Positions 1-5,359 of a stretch of DNA of 6,062 nucleotides are shown one piece after another. Each line of letters starts with the position of its first letter. Positions within the stretch are counted from its first letter, which is position 1. Origin of the DNA: Desulfobacterales bacterium. GTDB taxonomy: Bacteria > Desulfobacterota > Desulfobacteria > Desulfobacterales > C00003060. The notes below the pieces were generated by a model. It worked only from the letters and a program-made list of their open reading frames with translations. It did not search any database and was not told the DNA's origin. A program made the position numbers and the translations under genes. The stretch is from assembly GCA_020347085.1 (NCBI GenBank), contig CP070769.1, positions 1,975,373 to 1,981,434 on the forward strand, given 5' to 3'.

Positions 1-27
1 ACAAAAATGTCCGTTTTCCTTTCCGGG

Positions 28-56
28 AAGCCCCGCCCGGAAGGGCGGGGAGGCTT
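28..56. terminator. Strong GC hairpin, possible terminator of an upstream gene
   Basis: CCCCGCCC at 31-38 pairs perfectly with GGGCGGGG at 43-50 around a GGAA loop. The flanks AAG (28-30) and CTT (54-56) can extend the stem past a small bulge. No T-run follows on the + strand, so it is not a canonical intrinsic terminator. It may act as a transcript-end or 3'-protecting hairpin for a gene left of the window. It would fold equally well in RNA from either strand. Confidence 0.45.
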
Positions 57-60
57 CACT

Positions 61-447
61 ATTAGAGATTGAAAGTTGACGATTGAGTAGTCTGAACAGA
101 CATGAACAGTGAAGCATTGAAGAATAGAACAAAACAGTGTGCTCATCGCTGGGTCAAGTTGTGCGAGACTTTACCTGATACATATCTGGGTGATCATGTT
201 TGCGGCCGGCTAATAAATGGATGGAAACCAGATAGTATTTATTGCTGACGAAACCCTTTGAAGAAAAACTTCTAGAGCCTCTATTAGGAGAGCTATTGGA
301 ATTGACGGCCATTTTTTTCATCCAGAAAAACTGCGAGAAAAATCGACTCAAAAAATTGTAGGCTGAACAGCTGAAGGATATTTTTTGTTCGTGTTCAATT
401 TTCAATTGAAATGGACAATCAAACAGTAGTCCGGGGAGGAAAAGACC
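61..447. other. Non-coding upstream region, AT-rich
   Basis: No convincing gene lies here. The one open frame of note, on the - strand at 405-154, encodes a low-complexity Ser/Phe/Lys-rich peptide with no recognisable domain. The right half carries T7 at 312-318, A5 at 326-330, A5 at 338-342 and A6 at 350-355, spaced about 12 bp, then T6 at 381-386. A 12-bp perfect palindrome, TTTCAATTGAAA, lies at 400-411, between the tentative promoter and the ribosome binding site of the gene at 448. Confidence 0.6.
326..384 (+). promoter_or_regulatory. Tentative promoter with upstream A-tracts for the gene at 448
   Basis: TTGTAG (356-361), a 17-bp spacer and TATTTT (379-384) form a weak sigma-70-like pair matching consensus at 3/6 and 4/6 positions. 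Three A-tracts lie immediately upstream (326-330, 338-342, 350-355) and could act as an UP-like or curved element. Transcription would start near 391 and give a leader of about 57 nt containing the palindrome at 400-411. The hexamers are poor, so this is only a candidate. Confidence 0.25.
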
Positions 448-1317
448 ATGGTCGGAGAAAGGGAAAAGACAGCTTACCCAGTGATCCCCTCAGACAGAGA
501 AGATGACCTGCATAACCTCGATTTTATGGATTCGGCAAACCTGGTGCTATTTGTTGCAGGCAATCAATTTATGGTCATGGAGGAACTGCTTGGTGCTTTT
601 CAAGAGGAACACCCCGATGTGAATAAGATTTTCTACGAAACACTTCCGCCCGGCCTGGAACTAAAACAGATTCTGGCGGGTGGCGCCCTTTTTCGGGACA
701 GAGTTATAGACGTGGTTCCCGATGTCTACGCATCAGTCACTGAGAAGGCCATGGAGCGCCTCGAACAGGGGGGGCTTATTGCAGAGAGCGACTATTTTCT
801 CTACCTTCACAACCGGATTGTCTTCATGGTTCCGCATGGGAATCCTGCTGGGATTGCGTCTGTTACCGATCTCGGACGAGCAGAGGTGCGCATTTCACAG
901 CCGAATCCGGAATACGAAGACATTGCTTATTATATTATCGATATGTATCGGCAGGGAGGCGGTGAGAGCCTTGTTCATCGTATTATGGAGGAAAAACGGG
1001 CGGAAGGAACAACCATTCTGACCGTCGTGCACCACAGGGAGACACCATTAAGGATCGTGAAGGGAACCGTTGACGTGGGGCCGGTCTGGGCCACGGAAGT
1101 GATACATGCGAAACAGGGCAATCTTTTGGTGGATATGGTTGAACCCGGGGAGGGCTTTGATCAGAGAGACAGGATAAACTATTATATCTGCCGACTAAAG
1201 AGAGCTACCCATCCTCAGAATGCTGAAAAATTCCTTGATTTTATAAAGTCTCCTCAGGCCCAGGAGATCTATGCGTCGTACGGCTTTGTTCCTCATTTTG
1301 ATACTTCTGCCCGATAA
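448..1317 (+). CDS. ModA-like periplasmic-binding-fold protein without signal peptide
   Basis: A 289-aa protein resembling type 2 periplasmic-binding proteins of the molybdate/tungstate (ModA-like) or extracellular solute-binding kind. Visible signs are a first strand and ligand-loop region at residues 32-41 (LVLFVAGNQF), followed by a helix ending FQEEHPDV and a GLELKQIL segment (69-76); the mid-lobe stretch RIVFMVPHGNPAGIASVTDL (123-142); a domain-crossover segment with VVHHRETPLRI (193-203) and DVGPVWATEV (209-218); and a C-terminal helix NAEKFLDFIKSPQAQEIYASYGF, typical of the family's end. The first 30 residues are polar and charged with no hydrophobic segment or lipobox, so export is not expected and the protein is probably cytoplasmic. 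The start is supported by GGGGAGGA at 433-440, 7 nt before the ATG. No ABC permease or ATPase adjoins it. It may be a cytosolic ligand sensor or store rather than a transport component. The fold assignment is fairly sure; the ligand is unknown. Confidence 0.8.
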   Translation: MVGEREKTAYPVIPSDREDDLHNLDFMDSANLVLFVAGNQFMVMEELLGAFQEEHPDVNKIFYETLPPGLELKQILAGGALFRDRVIDVVPDVYASVTEKAMERLEQGGLIAESDYFLYLHNRIVFMVPHGNPAGIASVTDLGRAEVRISQPNPEYEDIAYYIIDMYRQGGGESLVHRIMEEKRAEGTTILTVVHHRETPLRIVKGTVDVGPVWATEVIHAKQGNLLVDMVEPGEGFDQRDRINYYICRLKRATHPQNAEKFLDFIKSPQAQEIYASYGFVPHFDTSAR

Positions 1318-1518
1318 TCTTTACAACTCAGGGATTTCGCCTGGATTGGCGCAGTAGCGTGACGAGTTGGAGGCAGAAGGCTCGGGGCGCGGAGCACTAG
1401 GCATAGGCTGAAAACATCTTGCCCGGCGCCTCTGGCCTTATACGGTTTTGATACTTACTATTCCACACTTCCAGTACTCGGATGTTCTGCTGAGTGCATA
1501 CCGAACGAAGGAGACCAC
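1318..1518. other. Intergenic region between the binding-protein gene and the coiled-coil gene
   Basis: These 201 bases have no supported gene. They contain the long imperfect hairpin at 1377-1439 and, just after the upstream stop, a weak CGCC/GGCG mini-stem at 1338-1351. I found no convincing promoter hexamers for the downstream small gene. Open frames on the opposite strand here lack domain features and extend across the small gene at 1519, so they are probably its shadows. Confidence 0.5.
1377..1439 (+). ncRNA. Long imperfect hairpin, possible terminator or regulatory RNA element
   Basis: The 14-nt arm AAGGCTCGGGGCGC (1377-1390) pairs with GCGCCTCTGGCCTT (1426-1439). Thirteen of 14 positions pair, two of them G-U, with a single C/U mismatch, around a 35-nt loop. 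The right arm is followed by ATACGGTTTT, so there is a T4 about six bases downstream but no immediate U-tract. It could end the transcript of the gene at 448, or act as a processing or stability element. No known RNA family was recognised. Confidence 0.35.
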
Positions 1519-1683
1519 ATGGAACCGAATGGAAACGATAAATTGATAGAGGCAATTGATAAGGAGCTTCGCGCCATTGATGCCAGGTTAAAGAAGGTCC
1601 TTTCCAAAACGGACTCACTCCTGAAAGAGTCTGCGAGCGAACTGAATGAGGCTGAGAAGGGCCGGGATGGCAAGGAAGACTAA
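1519..1683 (+). CDS. Small 54-aa coiled-coil protein, function unknown
   Basis: A short gene of 54 codons with a good ribosome binding site, GAAGGAG at 1507-1513, 5 nt before the ATG. The product is highly charged (14 acidic, 11 basic residues) and has no Cys, Trp, Tyr or Phe. A clear a/d heptad pattern runs through I10, I13, L17, I20, L24, V27, T31 and L34 (spacing 3-4-3-4-3-4-3), predicting one amphipathic helix that forms a dimeric or higher coiled coil. The C-terminal 15 residues are acidic/basic and probably disordered. There is no signal peptide or membrane segment, so it is likely cytoplasmic. It could be an adaptor, an oligomerisation peptide or a small regulator, but nothing in the sequence shows which. 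It lies 201 nt after the binding-protein gene and 106 nt before the 314-aa gene. The strong RBS and heptad register argue against a chance frame. Confidence 0.65.
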   Translation: MEPNGNDKLIEAIDKELRAIDARLKKVLSKTDSLLKESASELNEAEKGRDGKED

Positions 1684-1789
1684 CTGAATCCCCATCCACA
1701 AAGATGGTACTCCGCAGACGGAAACCCGCGGAGAACGACGCTCATCGGAAAAAGGGCCATTTATGGATGGAAACTAACTAAATCCCCAT
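1674..1789 (+). repeat. Pair of near-identical 21-22-bp direct repeats flanking the intergenic leader
   Basis: TAACTGAATCCCCAT (1681-1695) and TAACTAAATCCCCAT (1775-1789) match at 14 of 15 bases. With a one-base gap the match extends left over GGAAGAC / GGAAAC (from 1674 and 1769). The left copy overlaps the stop codon of the 54-aa gene; the right copy abuts the ATG at 1790. The match is unlikely by chance at this spacing (94 bp) and suggests a local duplication or paired recognition sites. Confidence 0.6.
1692..1770 (+). promoter_or_regulatory. Structured leader with competing stems upstream of the 314-aa gene
   Basis: Two local hairpins are visible: CCATC/GATGG (1692-1696 with 1703-1707, 6-nt loop) and CTCCGC/GCGGAG (1710-1715 with 1728-1733, 12-nt loop). 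CCATCCA (1692-1698) can instead pair with TGGATGG (1764-1770), which would exclude the first hairpin. Mutually exclusive pairings near a start codon are compatible with translational control, but the stems are short. The segment matches no riboswitch class I know. Confidence 0.3.
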
Positions 1790-2734
1790 ATGATTACCAT
1801 AGGCTTTTCATCCCACCACGCCGAAGTCCTTCCTTATGCGCGGCGGCACATGGAACGACACCAGATTATCATCCTTGAGGAACCACCTGTGCCGGAGTTT
1901 TTGGGGATGCTGGATGGCAGACTTTCGATTGATGCGTACATGATGACGCTCGATTCGGGGTTTCCCGAATTTGAGCGTTTGATGTGCGTCCTACTCCGGG
2001 AGTTACACCATGAGGGCCGACAGGTTATTCAGATTGAGCCCTACCTTGAAACACTCCTTGAGATTCATGAAATCCTTTCAGATGGCAAGACACCACAGGA
2101 AATTATGAGCGACCCACGACTTGAACGGGTGTATAAGGCAGAAAAACGTGCCACAGGTGCCTTGCTCACATACTATGCCCACTCTCTAAAGGCGCCGTTC
2201 GATGAAGTGGTACAGGCGGTCAAGGCGTTTGCACAGGCTGATGCGGACCGGCTATTGCTGCGTGAGCGCTTGCGAGCACGCGCGATCAAACCCCTCACTG
2301 CGCACGAAGTGGAGATCTATGTGGAGGCTGGGTACATCCATTATCCCCTGTACCATTACCTGAGGAAGGCCCTTGGTCGTGCCCAAAGGATCCGTGTCGT
2401 GTACCTGCTTGCACCTGTCGTACGCCGGCTTGGAGGGAGGCGGCGGAATATGGGACCCGGTGACATTTTGACCCTTCATTATGCCTTGCACGGGGGTGTG
2501 TTCGAGCCCACCGCAGACTTGCTGGCAGCTCGCAGCCTTATCTACATTAAGCTGCTTCAAAAAAATGAGCTCCTACCTGGGGCCTCTGATGCACCCCACA
2601 GCGAGGATGAGGTAAGTGTTAATCAGGTTGTGGATCGCTTGAGCATTGAGGACTGCCGAACCCTTTTTGACAAAATACGGCTTTTAAAGCGGGAACGCGC
2701 CCGTCGAGTGGTCCAAGCTTACTTAGGGGAGTAG
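1790..2734 (+). CDS. 314-aa conserved-looking protein, possible TraB/ChaN (TIKI-like) superfamily relative
   Basis: I do not firmly recognise this soluble 314-aa protein. The N-terminus begins with a strand MITIGFSSHH (G5, S7, S8, H9, H10), followed by a helix and a second strand IIILEEPP (E30, E31). A third strand VIQIEPY contains E83. This strand-motif-helix-strand-acid order recalls the EreA/ChaN/TraB (TIKI) hydrolase-like superfamily, with G-x-x-H and E near the first two strands. Later segments EIYVEAGYIHYPLYHYL (174-190, E179 and H184) and NMGPGDILTLHYALHGG (220-236) look like further conserved motifs. The C-terminal quarter is helical and charged. No signal peptide or membrane span is seen. 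An in-frame TAA at 1775-1777 rules out a longer start, and the ATG at 1790 keeps the H9-H10 motif. No Shine-Dalgarno sits at normal spacing; the nearest purine run, GGATGG, lies about 19 nt upstream. The gene assignment is sound; the family is tentative. Confidence 0.75.
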   Translation: MITIGFSSHHAEVLPYARRHMERHQIIILEEPPVPEFLGMLDGRLSIDAYMMTLDSGFPEFERLMCVLLRELHHEGRQVIQIEPYLETLLEIHEILSDGKTPQEIMSDPRLERVYKAEKRATGALLTYYAHSLKAPFDEVVQAVKAFAQADADRLLLRERLRARAIKPLTAHEVEIYVEAGYIHYPLYHYLRKALGRAQRIRVVYLLAPVVRRLGGRRRNMGPGDILTLHYALHGGVFEPTADLLAARSLIYIKLLQKNELLPGASDAPHSEDEVSVNQVVDRLSIEDCRTLFDKIRLLKRERARRVVQAYLGE

Positions 2735-2767
2735 TCCTGGCAACTGAGATGCAGAAGCCACCGGATT

Positions 2768-2817
2768 CCCTGTCCCGATTCATCCTGATCCATTGGGGTT
2801 TTATCGGGACATTAGGG
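2768..2817. repeat. Inverted repeat (12-bp stem with bulge) after the 314-aa gene
   Basis: GTCCCGAT (2772-2779) pairs perfectly with ATCGGGAC (2803-2810). Outside it CCCT (2768-2771) pairs with AGGG (2814-2817) across an ATT bulge. The loop is 23 nt. It lies 33 bases after the stop of the 314-aa gene, so it may mark the transcript end, but no T-run follows on either strand. It may stall RNA 3' ends or be a protein-binding site. Confidence 0.4.
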
Positions 2818-2824
2818 CCCTTCA

Positions 2825-2871
2825 AAAAAATGCCGACAGTGGCTTCATATGAGGCTTGAAAAAATGCCGAC
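2825..2871 (+). repeat. 13-bp direct repeat AAAAAATGCCGAC, two copies
   Basis: Identical copies lie at 2825-2837 and 2859-2871, a period of 34 bp. The preceding bases are also similar (CTTCA / CTTG). Between them is the palindrome TCATATGA (2845-2852). The second copy overlaps the TTGAAA of a candidate promoter for the 71-aa gene, so the pair could be an operator. No ribosome binding site precedes the ATG inside each copy. Confidence 0.5.
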
Positions 2872-2884
2872 GATCATGTATGCA
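2856..2884 (+). promoter_or_regulatory. Candidate promoter for the 71-aa gene
   Basis: TTGAAA (2856-2861), a spacer of exactly 17 bp and TATGCA (2879-2884) match consensus at 5/6 and 3/6 positions. Transcription would start near 2891, giving a leader of about 30 nt containing the Shine-Dalgarno at 2909-2916. The -10 is weak. Its overlap with the second AAAAAATGCCGAC copy would allow repression or activation through that repeat. Confidence 0.35.
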
Positions 2885-2921
2885 CCGTTAGGCTTTAGTG
2901 AAATATGCAGGAGGAGAGGCG

Positions 2922-3137
2922 ATGTCTGACAAAGAGAAATTTTTGAAATTCTTCAGGGAAGTTGGGATCAAAAGCACGAATATTCAGCCGGAAGATGTTC
3001 TCCTTGAAATAGAGGAAGAGGTGGCCTGGGAGAGCGCCCTCAGTGTAGGTCAGTTGTGGTTCTTGTTCGGCAAGAATGACGCGTATCTCGGGCTCCTGAA
3101 TGATGAAACCATGGAGTTTGAGCCAAGGGAAAAGTAG
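2922..3137 (+). CDS. Small acidic 71-aa hypothetical protein
   Basis: A 71-aa protein with no family I recognise. The ATG at 2922 is chosen over an upstream in-frame GTG at 2898 because AGGAGGAG (2909-2916) lies 5 nt before it and would fall inside the longer reading. The product is acidic (16 Asp/Glu against 8 Lys/Arg), with an EIEEEVAWE cluster at 29-37. It has an amphipathic N-terminal helix (KFLKFFREVG, 6-15) and a hydrophobic/aromatic core LWFLFG (45-50) followed by YLGLL. It has no Cys, no signal peptide and no membrane span, and should be a small folded cytoplasmic alpha/beta protein. It converges with the RNase gene on the other strand, with stop codons 33 bases apart and only a 4-bp stem (TTGC/GCAA, 3144-3154) between them. 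The strong RBS makes expression likely; function is unknown. Confidence 0.7.
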   Translation: MSDKEKFLKFFREVGIKSTNIQPEDVLLEIEEEVAWESALSVGQLWFLFGKNDAYLGLLNDETMEFEPREK

Positions 3138-3170
3138 GCGGCCTTGCGAAGCAAAGCAAACCCAAATTGA

Positions 3171-5156
3171 CTACGCAAGTGACACGCCAATCGTGTCAGA
3201 CCTGGCATTGATACGTTCGAGCTTGACCAATATTGTGTCTTCCGGCTTGAGGTCAGCTCCGCAGTTTAGGGGAAGTGAGCATTCGATCATGTACTTGGTC
3301 ATGAGTACGACATACCTGTGACGCCTTTTCTCAAGGACCAACGCTTCTTCTTTTTGCCCCACATAACGTCCAAGGTATCTTAGAATCCAATAGCGGAGCC
3401 GTTCCTGCTGAAGCACGCTTATATAACTCATAGGCTGCTCAACAGCCTGGATAATGAATCGGAGCTCCTCATCCGAATACAAGGTCTCCAATCCAAGAAG
3501 ACCCCTGAGTTGGCGCTGTGTGGCCAGATCAAGGTATTTCCTCAGGGGGGAGGTCAGGGTGAGATAAACGTCCAGTCCGAGACCTGCGTGGGGTTCTGGC
3601 TCAAGCCCTATGATTACGCGGCTCAGGAGCCTCCGCTGCATCCAGTTCTGATAAAGTGTTCCACCACTTTCGTCAATCAGGCGTCCGCGGGGTTCTAATT
3701 GTGCTCTGTGAATTGTTGACTGGCCGTGGTCTCGGAAGAACTGAGCCGCAAGCCAATTAGCCAGGATCATACATTCAGAGACCATCAACCGACTGGGGCT
3801 TTCTCGGTTTATCTGAGTGACCGATATTTCTCCGTTGCCGTCAATCCAAACATTCATTTCGGGGAGGGTCAGTTGAATGGCCCCAGCATTCAAGCGGGAC
3901 TGGCGACATTTTTTGGCCACGTTGTAGATTGCTGTGAGCTCTGGATCTTCATCTACCATCAGATTGGCATGAAAATAGGTCAGTTGTCGGTCCACATGGA
4001 TGATACTAGGAAAGATCTCGTATTCCAGTACGCTTGCTGAATGGTCGAGACGGGCCATCACACTTATAGCCAGGCTATCTTGCCCCGCCTTTAGACTGCA
4101 AAGGTCTTCAGCCAGAGACCGGGGCAGCATCGGGATGCGACTGTCCGGCATATATATAGAACTGCCGCGGGCTAGGGCCTCCTCGTCCACTGCATCACCC
4201 TTTCTCAGGAAATGGGATACATCGGTTATGTGAATCCAAAGCCGATAGCCATCTCCTTCTGGCTCAATACTGATGGCATCGTCAAAATCAAGCGTGCCCT
4301 GGCCGTCTATGGTAATGGTTGACAGATGGGTAAGGTCTTGACGTTTTCCATCTGGCTTTGCCTTGGTTTCTTTGGCTTGGAGCTGTTGCACGGCTGCCAT
4401 GACCTCGGGCGGGAAGACATCAGATATCCCGAATCTATGAAGGTTCAGGTTTTCGTCCTGGTTCCAAATCCCCAGCTTGACCAGCAGGTGAAATGGACCA
4501 TCGTTTGGATCCATACCAGACCGCGCGACGATCTCCTTACCAATGTCGTAATGAGGACTATCTTTTCCGAATAGGTGGAAAGACTTCAATATCTCAACGA
4601 TCTCTTCCTTGTCGGATGGGACGGGCGGATGTTGGGTCTCCAAGACAGTGCGTATCCATTTACTTCCCTCTTCGATGCTGTGAGCCTTTCTAGCCTCTTG
4701 TGCGGCTTGGGCTGCAATCTGGGCTACCCGTTCTGGGCTATTTGGAAAAAATCGATGGGTGTCGAACTTGAAATAAAGACGATCCTCAAAAAGTGCCCGC
4801 ATGACAGCCGAGGTATGGTCGCTCGAGATGTCGCCATCAAAGGAGAACTCTGCCATGGTTTGCAGGTCGATCCAAGCCGCTTCTTCGTGGAGCACCCCCC
4901 AGAGGGCCTCAACATCTATTTGCTTTTGCAACTGTCTTCTTATTGCTACCGTATCCTGCAGACGACTTACTAAAGCGTCCCTCCCCTTATCCGGGTTCAG
5001 CCGCTCACGGGTGACATGTGCCAGCCGCTTCTCTGCATGGCTTATCTCGCGGTTGTGCTCGGTGAGCATGCGAAGCTTTTGATTCTTCCTACCCAACACG
5101 ACAGCACAAACAATCTGCTTGCGATCAATATATTCAACGATAGTTCCTGGCTCCAT
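3171..5156 (-). CDS. RNase II/RNB-family 3'-5' exoribonuclease (Zam-like architecture)
   Basis: A 661-aa ribonuclease of the RNB superfamily (RNase II, RNase R, Zam, Dis3), which degrades RNA processively from the 3' end to nucleoside monophosphates using Mg2+. The catalytic motif is TIDGQGTLDFDDA: D284, D290, D292 and D293 have the exact 6-2-1 spacing of the four aspartates of E. coli RNase II (D201, D207, D209, D210). YMPDSRIPMLPRSLAEDLCSL follows, with Y335 the likely equivalent of the RNA-clamping Tyr253. TSPLRKYLDL (535-544) supplies R539, the Arg500 counterpart. The N-terminus is a small beta-barrel-like segment (residues 1-35), then a helical, probably winged-helix region (about 75-250), not the paired cold-shock domains of E. 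coli RNase II/R. This resembles cyanobacterial and plastid homologues. Residues about 610-661 look like a short S1-type barrel. The frame is open up to a GTG at 5282, but MEPGTIVEYI is the natural start: the extra 42 residues are low quality and a promoter lies inside them. No Shine-Dalgarno precedes this ATG. Confidence 0.92.
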   Translation of the reverse strand: MEPGTIVEYIDRKQIVCAVVLGRKNQKLRMLTEHNREISHAEKRLAHVTRERLNPDKGRDALVSRLQDTVAIRRQLQKQIDVEALWGVLHEEAAWIDLQTMAEFSFDGDISSDHTSAVMRALFEDRLYFKFDTHRFFPNSPERVAQIAAQAAQEARKAHSIEEGSKWIRTVLETQHPPVPSDKEEIVEILKSFHLFGKDSPHYDIGKEIVARSGMDPNDGPFHLLVKLGIWNQDENLNLHRFGISDVFPPEVMAAVQQLQAKETKAKPDGKRQDLTHLSTITIDGQGTLDFDDAISIEPEGDGYRLWIHITDVSHFLRKGDAVDEEALARGSSIYMPDSRIPMLPRSLAEDLCSLKAGQDSLAISVMARLDHSASVLEYEIFPSIIHVDRQLTYFHANLMVDEDPELTAIYNVAKKCRQSRLNAGAIQLTLPEMNVWIDGNGEISVTQINRESPSRLMVSECMILANWLAAQFFRDHGQSTIHRAQLEPRGRLIDESGGTLYQNWMQRRLLSRVIIGLEPEPHAGLGLDVYLTLTSPLRKYLDLATQRQLRGLLGLETLYSDEELRFIIQAVEQPMSYISVLQQERLRYWILRYLGRYVGQKEEALVLEKRRHRYVVLMTKYMIECSLPLNCGADLKPEDTILVKLERINARSDTIGVSLA

Positions 5157-5359
5157 ACGTCGGTTTATACCAATGGGGTGGCGGAAAGTCAACGAACTCT
5201 GCCTTGTGCGGAAATCATTTTGACTCTTTCTATTCTCTCTGTTAGCAATATAAGTAGAGTTGGCGCAAGGTGCAGGGCGCACAACGCATCAACCAACATG
5301 CTGCCTGGCTCCCTGTGCGTTTGGCCTTGAGCCTTGAGCCAAGCCATCCTGAAGGTTAC
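5157..5359. other. Divergent control region between the RNase and ABC exporter genes
   Basis: These 203 bases separate the two divergent genes. Besides the RNase promoter, the + strand has TTGACT at 5220-5225 with a poor -10 candidate 17 bp on (TAGCAA, 5243-5248), a possible weak promoter for the exporter. Near the exporter start, GCCTTGA occurs twice in tandem (5324-5337), enclosed by TTGGC (5321-5325) and GCCAA (5338-5342), which can form a small hairpin about 18 nt before the ATG. No gene is supported within it. Confidence 0.45.
5164..5192 (-). promoter_or_regulatory. Near-consensus promoter of the RNase gene, leaderless geometry
   Basis: Read on the - strand, TTGACT (5192-5187), a 17-bp spacer and TATAAA (5169-5164) match the sigma-70 consensus at 5/6 positions each. 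Only 7 nt (CCGACGT) separate the -10 from the ATG at 5156. The expected start of transcription therefore falls on or one base from the A of the ATG. This fits the absence of a Shine-Dalgarno and rules out the longer GTG reading for transcripts from this promoter. Confidence 0.7.

Noticed and set aside
90..101. GTCTGAACAGAC near-palindrome as a LexA-type or other operator
   Set aside because: Too short and without an adjacent convincing promoter; it does not match a known SOS box spacing.
149..164. GG-N10-GC pattern (CTGGGTCAAGTTGTGC) as a sigma-54 promoter
   Set aside because: Only the GG and GC dinucleotides fit; the surrounding consensus TGGCAC and TTGC is not met, and it is about 285 bases from the gene.
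154..405. 83-aa open frame on the - strand
   Set aside because: Ser/Phe/Lys-rich, with no domain pattern; I saw no coding features, and it covers A/T tracts and the promoter-like region of the + strand gene.
1397..1699. 100-aa and 71-aa open frames on the - strand
   Set aside because: They overlap the 54-aa + strand gene, which has a good RBS and a heptad pattern; the reverse frames show neither.
2898..2921. GTG start eight codons upstream for the 71-aa protein
   Set aside because: The Shine-Dalgarno AGGAGGAG at 2909-2916 belongs to the ATG at 2922 and would be inside the longer frame.
2849..2929. 26-codon frame starting at the ATG in TCATATGAGG and overlapping the 71-aa gene start
   Set aside because: No ribosome binding site and no sequence character; the strong RBS downstream explains translation at 2922.
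3480..5082. Several 60-130-aa + strand frames inside the RNase gene
   Set aside because: All are shadows of the well-supported - strand RNase reading frame.
5157..5282. 42-residue N-terminal extension of the RNase from a GTG at 5282
   Set aside because: The extension has no domain character, and the near-consensus promoter lies inside it; MEPGTIVEYI at 5156 is the natural start.
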